A stretch of DNA of 39,067 bases from Ophiobolus disseminans. Its lineage: Eukaryota; Ascomycota; Dothideomycetes; Pleosporales; Phaeosphaeriaceae. The translations under genes and the position numbers were made by a program. The stretch lies in contig MU006239.1 in the NCBI GenBank assembly GCA_010093685.1, positions 77,242-116,308 of the forward strand, read 5' to 3'. How positions within the stretch are numbered: position 1 is the stretch's first letter; each line of letters begins with the position of its first letter. Shown here piece by piece: positions 1-10,158 of the stretch. Under the pieces are notes generated by a model. The model was not told where the DNA came from. It saw only the letters and a list, made by a program, of their open reading frames with translations, and did not search any database.

Positions 1-300
1 TCGACCCGGCTGGCGTCAGCGTCCCGCGACAGCACCGTCAAGATCTGGGACGCCAGCAGCGGCACGTGCCTGCAGACGCTCGAGGGCCATAGCGAATTTT
101 CTAGCTTAGTGGGCTTTGCAACCCAGCAACCTGGTCATGAGGCTATCAGCATAAGCTCAGATAATACTTGGATTACTTGTAATGCTCAAAAGAGGTTATG
201 GCTCCCATCAGACTATCGTCCATCTTGCTCAGCTGTGTCCGGCAGAAGTATTTGTCTTGGTACAGGGTCTGGTAAAGTTTGGCTATGTTGCTTTACGTGA
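1..300 (+). CDS. C-terminal part of a WD40-repeat (HET-E/NWD-like STAND) protein, partial
   Basis: Frame 1 is open from the first base to the TGA at 298-300. The first 30 or so residues are one WD40 blade of the type found in HET-E-like NACHT-WD receptors: LASASRDSTVKIWD followed by CLQTLEGHS. After this canonical, GC-rich blade the sequence becomes AT-richer and the rest (about 70 residues) keeps only weak WD-like spacing, ending in GKVWLCCFT. In fungi such proteins are signal-transducing NTPases (NOD-like receptors) whose WD repeats recognise a partner; some control heterokaryon incompatibility. Only the 3' end is in the window, so the effector and NACHT domains cannot be seen. A stand-alone WD40 protein is possible. 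The GC-rich blade is typical of the highly conserved, recombining repeats of this family. Confidence 0.75.
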   Translation, partial: STRLASASRDSTVKIWDASSGTCLQTLEGHSEFSSLVGFATQQPGHEAISISSDNTWITCNAQKRLWLPSDYRPSCSAVSGRSICLGTGSGKVWLCCFT

Positions 301-620
301 CAGTCTGTATTAAAGTGCTCTTCTTGTCTTCTCTTTTATTTTTAATAACTCAGCACTCAAAGAGGGACGGGGATGTAGATGCATTTATGTATTGCTTCTT
401 TGCCACATCGAATCTTCGAGCACTACTAGTACGCTGTTAGTAGCGTGACCTATAGTTGCTCAAAGTCTGCATAGTAGCATGTGATAAGAAGTTGTATTGA
501 GCAAGAGGCTAACAGTTGCCAAGAATAGCATGAGATGACTGCTCACTCAGGCCTCGGAGAAGCTTCTAGAATGTAAGAGGTTAGACCTCTGCTATCCTCA
601 GTGGAGTCACTTCGGTTCAA
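301..620. other. intergenic, no gene seen
   Basis: AT-rich DNA downstream of the WD40 gene, with stop codons in all frames at short intervals. It presumably holds the 3' UTR of that gene. I see no further gene or repeat here. Confidence 0.5.
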
Positions 621-780
621 TGGAAGAGCAGGGAACATCATGGAATGTCCTAGAACATCATGGAATGTCCTGGAATGTCATGGAATGTCCTGGAATGTCA
701 TGGACTGTCATGGAATGTCCTGGAACATCATGGAATGTCACAGAATGTCACAGAATGTCCGGGAACTACCTAGAACAAGA
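621..780. repeat. 10-bp minisatellite, about 16 units
   Basis: Consecutive decamers in exact 10-bp register. The consensus is TGGAATGTCC or TGGAATGTCA, with variants such as TGGAACATCA, TAGAACATCA, CAGAATGTCA and GGGAACTACC. No indel breaks the register across 160 bp. Each unit carries a GGAA or GAA core, so the core recurs once per helical turn on the same face. The only ORF across it (601-810) is a by-product of the repeat. Confidence 0.9.
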
Positions 781-1426
781 TATGTTCTTCTGACAGCTGA
801 CAAATGCTGATGTAAGTAGAAACTTCCAGAAGCCAGCAGTCTGCTATAAAGTCAGCCTGCTCTCTGGCTCTAGATAGACTCCATCAAATTCATCTCTGTT
901 CAATCTAGCCCTCCTGCTGTCTTCAGCCTGGCCCCTTACATAGAAGCATGCGCCACAGCTCAGATCGATTTAGTAAAGCGCAGGTGTACATTGCAGGCCG
1001 CTAAGCTTTCAAAACCAGCTCCTTCAGCACGCCAAGTCTTCTCGCTTGATGCAAAGAACTGGCAGATTGCGCCGGAGCAACTCGGAGAGCACCTAGACAG
1101 AGGCTGCACACGCTGTAAGAGCAGGACCGTATTCTACGGATAATTGAATATCACGTACAGGCACCGAAGAAACGAGCAATAGTAATGCGTAAAAGAGAGC
1201 AGGAGTGTTTTATCGTTGTAGCTTCTATGCTAAAGACAAGAAGCTAAAGAACACAGCCTATAACGCTGTAATCTTGCTGTATAGATCTTGCAATAGGTAG
1301 AGATAGATGCAAAGAGTATAATTTTATTAGGTCAACTCCCTACAATTGTGCGACGTAGGCATACTATGGGTGAACAGTGTTTGTGGTTCGTTGCGGCGGA
1401 TGTTCGACCCACAAGGACGGACGTTA
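781..1426 (+). other. intergenic with a short coding-like relic (874-1143)
   Basis: No complete gene. A TATA-like CTATAAA is at 844-850. Frame 1 is then open without ATG from 874 to a TAA at 1141-1143. Its last residues, RGCTRCKSR, resemble the first half of a Zn(II)2Cys6 cluster but the rest of a cluster is missing. This could be an exon remnant or chance. The interval ends at the TA target of the transposon at 1427. Confidence 0.25.
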
Positions 1427-1469
1427 GAGTGCCTGCGCGTAACGAGCCAGTTTAGGTAGCGAGCCACCC
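1427..1469 (+). repeat. left terminal inverted repeat of pogo-like copy 1
   Basis: Pairs with 3497-3541; ends in TAGCGAGCCACCC. It is preceded by the TA target duplication at 1425-1426. Confidence 0.9.
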
Positions 1470-1522
1470 AACATCATAACATCCCAATCATCTCAACTTT
1501 ACCATGCCGCATCTCCACTAAT

Positions 1523-3389
1523 ATGACTCCAATTGAGGCTGCGATTGAAGCCATCGAATCGTGCGAGCCCGGTGCATCTTTCCCGTACCGCGAAGACGCT
1601 AGACGCTTTGAAGTTGACCGCACGACGTTATCGCGAAGGCACCAAGGCATGCAGCCGCCCACAAGCAATTACTTAACCCACAACAGGAGTCAGAACTCGT
1701 ACAATACATAGAAAGATACACAGAGCAAGGCTTGCCACCTACAAGAGAGATAGTACGAAATTTTGCCAGCGCGGTTGCGAAATGGGAGACCTTAGAGTCG
1801 TGGGTTTCGCGCTTTTTGCATCGCCATAAAGTCGACCTTACCGTTAGATGGAGCGCTGGGATTGATCGCAATCGTCACCAGGCTGACTCACGACATAAAT
1901 ACGACCTATACTTTCAATTACTCTATAGGAAAATGCGGGAGTACGAGGTAGAGCCGTGCAATACCTACAACATTAATAAGAAGGGCTTCTTTGTTGGCAT
2001 AACTACACGCAGCAAACGCGTCTTTTCTAAGGCAATTTGGCAGGCAAAGCTGCGTACGGCGGCTATACAAGATGGCAACAGGGAATGGATCACGCTTATT
2101 GCGTGTGTTTGCAGCGATAGGAGCTCGCTGCCGCCTGCTCTTATCTACGAGGGAAAAGCCGGGCTACAATCGAGCTGGGTAGACGACGTTGAAGCTGGCA
2201 AACACGAGGTTTTTATCGCAAACTCAGCCTCTAGATGGACGAATAACGACATAGAATTGGCCTGGCTTGAGCAGCTGTTCGAGCGCTACACTACAGCGAA
2301 AGCACGTCGGCAATAGCGACTCCTCGTCGTCAACGGCCACGGCAGCTATCTTACGCGCGACTTTATAGACTTTTGCGACGCCAAAAAGATCCTACTAGCT
2401 GTCTTTCCTCCTTATTCAACTCACACCTTACAGCCGTTTGATGTAGTACTGTTCTGGCCGCTTTCGTATAAATACTCGCATCAACTTAACGAGCAGCTCC
2501 ACCAATCGCAAGCGCTGATCGGCATAAAAGAACGCGACTTTTTTTCCATTATTTTGGCCAGCGTGGAGGGCTACAATGAGGCCTGAGCTTATACACAAGA
2601 GTTTTGAGGCTACAGGCGTGTGGCCGATGGATGCAGAGGTTATACTAAAACGCTTCAACGCCACCACTTCTGGGCAAGATGAGGATACAGAACTTTGCGA
2701 GCTGGGTAAGGGATACCTGGAGAGATGTACGAAAAATTCTAGACGCTGCGGTCGCGGAGAAGGCAAAAAATAAAGGTAAACGCGTTGCTGCTGCACTACA
2801 CTCTCTACAGGTTCAAAACGAGCCCCTCCACCACGAAAACGATGGCTTACGAGCCGCCCTTACAGTCAAAGAACGCTATAAAAAGAAGAGTAAGCTTCTT
2901 GACTTACAACAGCGCGAGGAGTATCACAGCGGCGTTGTACTATGGAGTCCTCGCAAGATCCGCGAAGCGCGAGTGCGCGATACAGTTAAACAACGCGAAG
3001 AGGAGCAGGAAAAACTCTAAAACACTCACGATCGAGAGCTCAAAGCTGCAGCTACACTATATAAAAAGCGCATGGCAGAGGAAGCAAAGGCGCTGCAAAA
3101 AATCGCGAGAGAGCGCGCGGCAGAGGAGCGCAAGGCGAAGGCTGCAGAACTCACTGCCGCGCGCGCACTAAAAAAGCAGCAATGCGACGCTGCAACACCA
3201 CAAAAATCTCGCGATATACTAAATAAGGGCAAGCGAAAAGCCTCACAAAGCGCTGCTCAAAAATCTACAAAGAAGCGTCGTGTTATGAGTGCAGAAAGTG
3301 GTGTTAATGCTGCACCGCCGCCGCCAGCTCCTCCATCTAAAACCACTACACGCGGCCGCCAAGTCAATGTCCTAAAGAAATTCAGATAG
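1523..3389 (+). pseudogene. DDE_1 (pogo/CENP-B-type) transposase, degenerate
   Basis: Recognisable order: N-terminal psq-like helix-turn-helix (from ATG 1523), CENP-B-type HTH (LPPTREIVRNFAS), the NxDEKG-type first catalytic block (here NINKKG), the second catalytic block (VNGHGSY where active copies have a DGHGSH-like motif), the FPPYSTHTLQPFD block, and a Lys/Ala/Glu-rich C-terminal coiled coil. The coding is split by a small deletion near 1650, frameshifts near 2570 and 2685, and stops at 2314-2316 and 3018-3020. The first block has D-to-N and E-to-K changes and the second has D-to-N. All are G-to-A changes, so two catalytic aspartates are lost. The stops are TAG/TAA where the related copy or frame suggests Trp or Gln. 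This pattern fits RIP. Confidence 0.88.
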
Positions 3390-3496
3390 TGTAAAAGATG
3401 AGCAAGGTCCTATTTAGTAACACACTATAAAATCTCACGATAATACAATTTGTATGTAGCTCTACAGCCTCATCTTTGCTATGCAGAAATGTGATA

Positions 3497-3541
3497 GGGT
3501 GGCTCGCTACCTAAACTAGCTCGTTACGCGTACAGACACTC
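3497..3541 (-). repeat. right terminal inverted repeat of pogo-like copy 1
   Basis: Inverse of 1427-1469; starts GGGTGGCTCGCTACC on the + strand. It is followed by the TA duplication at 3542-3543. Confidence 0.9.
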
Positions 3542-3567
3542 TAACTTAGGTACCTATCCTTGCTTCT

Positions 3568-3825
3568 CTAAGATCTAATCGTAATAGGAACAGCATCAAC
3601 ATACCGCCGGATTTGCTCTATATCAAGCAAGTAACACAGATAACGATGAAGGCTTTTTTTTGCTGCAACTTCTTGCTCTTTACTCGATCTAAGAACAACA
3701 CTGCGCGCCCAGACAGTGCCCTCAGCTGGGAGTGTACTGGCGAAAAGCTTAATCGTAGTCTTCACCACATAACTTTTTGATAGTGAGCTAACAAAGTTTA
3801 AAAGACAAATTGGAATCGTTTTCAT
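3568..3825 (-). CDS. short hypothetical ORF or gene fragment
   Basis: An 85-codon ATG-to-TAG ORF abutting the right end of the transposon (its stop is 25 bp from the TA duplication). The composition is protein-like (mixed hydrophobic/charged, with AEGTVWARSVVLRSSKEQE in the middle), but I recognise no family. It may be a fragment of a gene interrupted or displaced by the transposon. A chance ORF is equally possible. Confidence 0.2.
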   Translation of the reverse strand: MKTIPICLLNFVSSLSKSYVVKTTIKLFASTLPAEGTVWARSVVLRSSKEQEVAAKKSLHRYLCYLLDIEQIRRYVDAVPITIRS

Positions 3826-4068
3826 TAGCGACTGTAGATAGAGGAATGAAAGGAAGTAACTCTACTGCACTTAGAAGAGGGAGCGTCTCGTGACCCAGGA
3901 ATGGACCTCACAGGTTATGTTTCAAAGATTAGGAGGTCTCGGCTTCAGTCTGTCGACGACAGTAGTATAGCTGTAAATCTAGGTCTTCTGCATCGCAGCT
4001 GAAGCCATGTACACAGTCGTCTATAATCCTTCTTCCCGAAATGCAAACAACTCATCCTCTCATCCTAT

Positions 4069-5316
4069 CTACATGCCTTCAATGTTCATCGTATCCTGTA
4101 TTGTTTTGAGGATCTTGTCCTCATTCTCAGCTAAGCAGCCCTTGTCACCCGAGGCCATCTTGATATGGTACCTGAAGGAGGGCCACCACTTCGATGCTTC
4201 CTTGAACTCAATATGGCTTGGGTTCGTTCTATCTCCTACCACAGTGTATTCAATCTTCTTCCATTTGAATGATTTCGGGTGTTTTACCGCGACTGCAGCA
4301 ATTAAGTCAAAAGCTGGATAGCGTGTAGCGTTAGTGAACTTCAGGTACTTCTCGATCAAATGCATGGTTGGATGGGCGTTACCTAACAATTCTCGGTACC
4401 TCTGGACTGAAAGTTGAAAAGGATTTGGATCCACCAGAGTATCTTTCGCACATTCCGTTGGTATTAACTGTAACGGAATCTTCTTTTTACAGACAAGGTT
4501 CAGAAACTCTGCAGCAGATGTGACATTTGCGTGAATGTTGAACGAGTTGGGTTCGAAGATGTTCAGGTTCTTCATGAGTGAGCCAGCCATTGCTACAATG
4601 CGACGTGGAGCCTCTGTTGTTGCTTTGAGGTACTAGAGTGCTTCTGTAAACGGTCCGCCGATGACGAGCTGAACATGTTTTACCGTCTTTTGAGCTTTTG
4701 TGAGATCTGAAAGTTGGCGTATAGTTGCTTCATGTCCTTTTAGATAGTCTTCGCATACGCTCCGAATGCCCCGCCGAAGTTTTAATGGATCTCCTTCAAT
4801 AATTTCCTAGTATTAGCGCATCTGCTGTTTATTGAAATTAAAGGTGAAATCATAAACGTGAAATGCGTGACGAATAGCTAGCCTTAATGTCTTCTTCAGA
4901 ACCTGTGTATCGCAGAACAACTCGTATCTCTCTTGTCTGATGTTTACCTTTTCTAACATTTGCACAATTTGACAAGCTGACACTTTCATGTACAGCTAGG
5001 TATCTTCAGATACTTAACTATTATTAGTACCTTTATCCATGTTGTCCACAAAAAGGTATTGATACTGATTAGGCACCTTATTCAACTAGGATGGCTTGGC
5101 TTCGAAGATAGGGAATGCCATTCGCTTGATACCGATCGCGCCCCGGAGATCCAAGAAGCTGTTGCCATAGTGTGGTGCACTAAAGTCCACCGCACGTAGA
5201 GTGAGAATTATAGCGATTTTGGAAGAGCTAGGTTGTCGTAACAAATACTCAATCATAAGAAAGTTGTCTGGGTCGGGAATGTCAATAGAGACAACGAAGG
5301 GGAATGTAGTAGTCAT
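4069..5316 (-). pseudogene. inosine/uridine-preferring nucleoside-hydrolase-like protein, inactivated by six in-frame stops
   Basis: One minus-strand frame reads through 1,248 bp (about 415 codons) without any frameshift. The N-terminus has SIDIPDPDNF, at the place where nucleoside hydrolases carry the Asp-rich DxDxDD calcium/ribose-binding motif. Further on come VIGGPFTEAL, then FNIHANVTSAAEFL followed by PLQLIPTE, resembling the gaEfNiyaDPeAA...plDvT region of the family. Such enzymes split the N-glycosidic bond of nucleosides in purine/pyrimidine salvage; activity here is inferred only from this resemblance. Stops are at 5086 (TAG), 5014 (TAA), 4996 (TAG), 4813 (TAA), 4807 (TAG) and 4633 (TAG), first base given on + coordinates. 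All six are TA-starting stops, as CpA-to-TpA change of CAG/CAA would give, and the frame is otherwise intact. RIP of a duplicated gene, or spread from a neighbouring repeat, is the likely cause. Confidence 0.72.
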
Positions 5317-6243
5317 TTTGATGAATTGTGGTGTTTGAGAAGAGCAGCAGATAGCCTAATATTATATTTAAATCAGTATGCAAACGCTTGTGTAAACAGC
5401 TATAAGCAGCGCTTACCATAATACTACATGTCCTACTAGTCCGTGATCACGGAAATCATTGATTCAGAACGGCTCTGAATTATGCATCGCAGAAACTACC
5501 TAATGTCAATTTTGTAGGAGCAACCTTGTAACGCTACCGGTAGGTAGGGGAAGGCAAATTCGTATTAGAAACAAATGTACCGATCTCTAGCACGATTGCA
5601 AAGTATATGGTTTAGAAAGTGCATTCGATTGCTACGGGAATTAGGAGCTCACTACTGCTTGATAAATAATGGTTATCAATACGGAGGGGCTTCACAAGCA
5701 CCGGAAGAGAGGCTGGATCTATCTCAATAACAACCCGTCACACTTAGAGCATTCGCTACATGGTGCTGGCTTAAAAAAAGGAACTAAACATTTAAGCACC
5801 TTAGCTTCGTAAATGCATAACTACCTAGGTAAGATACATTATCTGCAAATGTTCTCTTCCTCTAGTAAGAAATGAGCAACCTCGTTGCATATTCGGATGA
5901 ACTCTTCTTCTTTAGGTAATCGAAAATCAGTGACAGGGAATGATGGATATAGTTTAGCGAATAGAAGCCGATGTGCGAGGGCCCTGCGTAAGCAACATGA
6001 CTTGTGGAATATCACTATTTATGGTCAGAAATTTAATATGAGCTTGAAGCTACACCTCGCTTCTTAAAGGGTTGTTTGTAAGTAGTCAGCAATGCGTAAG
6101 TAGTGTTATCTGACAAGTTGGTTAGACCTTGCGGCCATCTTGTAAGCACGCTCATTCATGATAGAGGCGCTTTGTTCAATGTCCTTCTCACGCAATCACT
6201 GCAAGCCCCATCAATTAAGAGCCTGCGGGATTGCGCTGCTATC
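5317..6243. other. intergenic, no gene seen
   Basis: AT-rich and dense in stops on both strands; only a 60-codon ORF (5885-6067, +) with no family resemblance. It may include the dead promoter of the nucleoside-hydrolase pseudogene. Nothing else is supported. Confidence 0.45.
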
Positions 6244-6357
6244 GTGCGCTGCCTTGATTCTTGTGCGCTGCCCTGAATCTTGTGCGCTGCCTTGAATCTT
6301 GTGCGCTGCCTTGAATCTCGTGCGCTGCCTTGAATCTCGCGCGCAGCCGTCAATCTC
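6244..6357. repeat. 19-bp minisatellite, six units
   Basis: Units of GTGCGCTGCCTTGAATCTC/T at 6244, 6263, 6282, 6301, 6320 and 6339. The sixth unit is diverged, and a decayed continuation (GTGCGCTG...GTGCGCGG) runs to about 6405. The spacing is exactly 19 bp. The minus-strand ORF over it (6156-6353) is repeat-derived. Confidence 0.88.
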
Positions 6358-7990
6358 GCGAGCCGCCTTCAACCGTCCGTCTCGTGCGCTGCTATCGTGC
6401 GCGGGGCCTCGTGGCTAGCAAGTTTCGTTGGTGGAGGCGTTGGGCTACGAACCGCGGGTGTGGCGCGCCGTTGGTCATGGCTCCGATGTTGGGGGAGGAG
6501 TTTGCGCCGGCGTCGGCCTACTTGTCAGCTCAAGGGCCTTCGTCTCGCAACTACCGGGCGTCGACAGGTAAAGACACTGTTGCGCGCCAAGTGGCCCTTG
6601 GCGTGTCATCCCCAACATGCAACCAGCCACCACCTAGGCTTTTGTGACATGCCCAGGTGTGTCGCACTCCCAATACAAAATGTGTCACGACCATCGCTAA
6701 GTCGTCTTTCCACACCAGAGATGCCCTCTCCCGTCGCGGCAGCGCTCGGCGCGCCGCCCGCTCGCCAAACTTTAGCCCCGCGCCACGTCCAACCTGGCGC
6801 TGTCGAAGCCTAAACCTCCACCGAAAGCGCTGTCTGGCGGGTCGTCTTTGGCATCAAAGACCAAAGGTGTAACAAAAGCGGCCACAGTTGGGCCAACGAC
6901 GAGTCTGCAGACAAAGAGATACTATTGTGACCAGCGGCGGCGACACGTCGGGCACAGTTGGATCACATGGCCTCATCGGAAACCCTGCTACTTCCCTCGA
7001 TGGCCGAGTCGCTGCTTCAAGGTGGCCGTTGCTGGTGACATCAGGCCAGAGCGAGATACCCAACGACGTCGGAGTGAATGCAAGCTACCCCATGTAGATT
7101 ATATAGCAATTCAAGCCGAGCAGCGCAGATTCATTGATAATATTTGATCAGACTGATGCGGCGCAGCGGAGGAAAAGTTCTCGATGTATAAGGCTCAAAC
7201 CGCAAACTCACGATGGATTTTTCGTGTGGAGTGTCTCATCGATAAGTACCGCTTACGAAGCAGCTCCGCCGCGAACGCATTTCCAGCACCATCAGCAGCG
7301 TTTCCTATGTGCCCCTCACAATTCTATCATGACACTCCCGAGTAACACTCATACTGCACACCAAGAGTGTGGGGAGTCGTTTACAGTCGAGAGATTATGG
7401 TCATGATCCTTGTTTTCGATAGTTCCTGTGGTATGCTCGGCAGGGGCGTGACAATGCATCTCAGCAGCTACGTAATATGCTTATGCTTATGCTGACACCC
7501 CTAGCCAGCCTCTGACAGGTCTAGCTTCGCAGGGTGTCAGCTCCCCAGCGGCACTTGCCGTTTGAGTTTTCGCTTCTGCCAACCCACGCTTATGCGCGAT
7601 TACTGCGGCACCCTTGCGGACCAGCCTCAGCGGGCTCAGCCATAGAATTCACTGCACTATGCCTCTTCCATCAAATCCTTCGTTATGACGTCGATCAATT
7701 GAGCGGGTTGAGCACATTGATCAACCTCATGCATCAAAACTTCATCACGCCAACTTCATCAATTTAGAAAGCCGTGCATTAGGAATTAATTGTGCGCAGC
7801 GACCGGAACCAGATTTCGGCCATTGATCATTTAGCACTCGCTATCGGCTCCTCGACACGAAGCTGTGCTTTGCGGCCGTGCAAGCACTACCCTCGCATAT
7901 TTTTCGCTGACGGGGCTTATCATCATTACAAGTATAATACCTTGCTGCCTGCAGTACCATGACGGTGCTTCTGACTGATAGTAAAGTAGA
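6358..7990. other. anonymous region
   Basis: GC-richer than the surroundings from 6400 to 7000, with several overlapping ORFs of 70-138 codons in competing frames (for example 6397-6813 and 6330-6647, +). None shows a domain or a convincing start, so I do not call them genes. The last 200 bp presumably hold the promoter of the small secreted protein gene at 7991; a TATA-like GTATAATA occurs near 7931. Confidence 0.4.
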
Positions 7991-8532
7991 ATGTGGTTGG
8001 TTAGGATTGCCACGTTGTTGTATCTTACCTGTTTGACTGCAGCTATAGTGAACCCACCCAGAGTATTGGTGAGTTTCGATCCGTTCATACGCATATATTC
8101 AACGCTTACTCCTTCCGTATGACGTAGGCCCGTGATCTATCACCCGTAAATACTTCTGTGCAAATTCTCTATGGTCAGAGCAATGACGGAGGCTATCTGT
8201 GGTCGGTCTGGTATGGTCCTTACGGCAAGGCTGTGAACCCATGTAATGCTGTACCATTCTTGTGGAGTTGTGACCGTGTGGCAGCGGAAGTTGAGCCAGC
8301 AAATAGAACTACAAATCTCTATGCTCCTCCCTTCCCACCAAATAGCACATGGAACGGTTTCCTCCCGGCTTGGCTCGGAGATGAATGTCACTTACAGGGC
8401 TATGAAGAGAGCTCGCCCATGCTCCAATGTGGGAGCTCTTTAGGTCTCGACTTTAAGAAGGATCCACAGTTTGATGACCGGGTCATGTACTGCGGGATCC
8501 GGAACGTCACGTATCATCGGTGTCGAATGTAG
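7991..8532 (+). CDS. small secreted cysteine-rich protein (candidate effector), two exons
   Basis: Exon 1 is 7991-8068 and exon 2 is 8128-8532, separated by a 59-bp phase-0 intron. Together they give 160 residues. The 26-residue first exon is a classical signal peptide: MWLVR, then a hydrophobic core IATLLYLTCLTAA. The rest has six cysteines (65, 74, 113, 127, 148, 158), enough for three disulphides. It also has four N-glycosylation sequons (N34, N85, N98, N152), many Trp/Tyr/Pro and no membrane segment. These are the properties of apoplastic effector-like proteins; no known family is recognised. The start codon has A at -3, but an out-of-frame ATG lies about 30 bp upstream, so the transcript start matters. 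The gene sits alone in a repeat-rich stretch. The model rests on the splice signals and the agreement of signal peptide with Cys-rich body. Confidence 0.62.
8069..8127 (+). other. predicted intron of the small secreted protein gene
   Basis: Donor GTGAGT at 8069, branch-like GCTTAC at 8104-8109, acceptor TAG at 8125-8127. The 59-bp length and 18-nt branch-to-acceptor distance are typical of filamentous fungi. Without splicing, exon 2 is closed by the TAG at 8125. Confidence 0.6.
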
Positions 8533-9955
8533 GAGACAGGGCAAAAGTGAGAAGGAGGTTGTTGTATTGAGAGAGCTACATAGAGCGATTATATACACAA
8601 CATGATGAGTAAGCCAGTGACTAAGAGTCACGTGGAGATGCAGTCCACAGTGTACCATGTGAACTGAGGTGCCAGGCTGACAATCGGGCTTGGACCGTCG
8701 CTTACTGAGACGACTTCTCTAGTGTATGCGGAAAGGCCGTTGGACATGAATAGTGAACTAGCTTTGGGGAAAATGTATTGTAATCAAGTATAACAGACTT
8801 TCTATAAGACAAGGGTTTGTCCACATGTCTATATCCTAATTGAACAAATGTAATGGTATCAAGGTTCAAAGTCCGCGTGCAGCCTGGAACTACACAGCCA
8901 GCCCGGAAGCTTACATCTTCGTCAAATTTGATGAACAAAAAGCGGAACAAAGCTCTAAACACAGGTAAATAAAAGTTCTTTTAATTCAAACTATGTGACT
9001 CGCAACGATAAACAAATGTATGAAACCTCGGGGTGCTTACGATGCTATGGGCCCATGATCAGGGAATCTTTATAGCAGCTGCTCAAAACCATTACCATTC
9101 TCTTTCAACTCCGCTTCGAACATGTAATGATTTGTTTGCAGACTCCAAGACATATTCCCTAGGATCAGATCGATACAGCCGTTCAGCCAAATATCAATAT
9201 CGCGCACGCCTGACAATAGCTAAGAAAGCAGCACTATAATCTTTCTCCTATTATACACCAGAAATACTAGCTTCTGCTAGTTAACTAGATAGAGCCTAAA
9301 CCTCTCTAAATAGCTTAAAAGCTAACAGACAACTAATATACTTATTGTATAATAGTATAGTAAAAAATCCAACGGCAAGCCTGCATCAGGAAATGGATGC
9401 ATCCCGTTCAGGTAATCCGGGCCTCGCGTACGGCTTTCGCACTACGCTCGAATAGGGAATCAACCTCCAACGTCCGCCATTAAAGGCCTTCTCTACCGTT
9501 ATTTTTCTTCCCACTCTTCTAGCCATTACTCTCTACTCTCAACCCTTCTATCTGCAACCCCTCGTCTGCGCCGAGCTGCGCCCCCCTCGCTACCCCACTT
9601 AACCATCTTTACACGAGACATTTTTCTCAAACCTAGTTGCCCGCTTGGAGGATTCAGCCCGCCTTACTATGGTGCCCGCCACTCTCTGTCGGATACCTTC
9701 GGTCGCGGTATAGGCTGGCTATTCCAGCCTTCACACACGCCGAGCCTTGCTAAATCAGGTGCTTCTAGGCTTCTACCTACAAAGCAACGCAACGGGGACG
9801 AACCTATACGCAGGACGCCTTTTCCATTTCTGCTGTCTCGGCTCCAACCCTAACTTTCACGCTGGTCTCGCCTGGAGCACGGCCTAGCCTCCTATGATGC
9901 CCACTGATTAGCATGTACACCCCTCACTTTTCTTTGGCATCGCCGGAGCATCAGT
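8533..9955. other. anonymous region up to the Copia insertion
   Basis: ORFs of 68-86 codons only (8702-8962, -; 9033-9239, +) without recognisable domains. From about 9480 the sequence is pyrimidine-rich with few long frames. The Copia element entered at 9955; the same anonymous character continues beyond it at 15409. I see no gene. Confidence 0.4.
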
Positions 9956-10158
9956 TGTGACGGTTTATGAGGAACGTGTGTCACGTGTGCTGCGTGCGGT
10001 GGTCTGGCGCTGCTTCCTCCCTTATTGAGCACCTCTTACCTCAACAGTATTGTAGATACGTCATGTAAACAGACCCTGCTGCCTGCCTTCTGAGAGGTCC
10101 GCGCAAGCAGAACAACAGAACAATACACTTCAATGTATTGCATTCTCACACCGCAACA
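9956..10158 (+). repeat. 5' LTR of the Copia element
   Basis: 203 bp, TG...CA termini, 202/203 identical to 15201-15403. It should hold the promoter. No clear TATA box was identified. Confidence 0.96.

Larger units (their letters stand above)
1427..3541 (+). mobile_element. pogo/Fot1-like DNA transposon, copy 1 (2,115 bp, non-autonomous now)
   Basis: Terminal inverted repeats of about 43-45 bp bound the element: left 1427-1469 (starting GAGTGCCTG) and right 3497-3541 (reverse complement starting GAGTGTCTG). They match except for two substitutions and a 2-bp indel. TA dinucleotides directly flank it at 1425-1426 and 3542-3543, as expected for TA target duplication in the Tc1/mariner/pogo superfamily. 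The interior encodes a degenerate DDE_1 transposase on the + strand. Size and structure fit the Fot1/Molly-type elements of ascomycetes. It has no live transposase, so it could only move in trans. Confidence 0.9.

Noticed and set aside
621..780. Tandem array considered as a CRISPR
   Set aside because: Units are directly adjacent without spacers and only 10 bp long; the sequence is eukaryotic.
4633..5088. Stop-codon readthrough or recoding in the nucleoside-hydrolase-like gene
   Set aside because: Six stops of TAG/TAA type clustered in half the gene are better explained by C-to-T mutation; neighbouring transposons show the same pattern.
6330..6872. Overlapping ORFs of 71-138 codons considered as a gene
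   Set aside because: Three frames compete, none has a domain, good start or splice signals.
8702..8962. Minus-strand 86-codon ORF next to the small secreted protein
   Set aside because: No signal peptide, domain or splice context; length is within chance for this base composition.
9360..9480. Possible tRNA-like or structured RNA at the pyrimidine-rich region
   Set aside because: No cloverleaf with conserved T-loop GTTCRA and anticodon stem could be traced.
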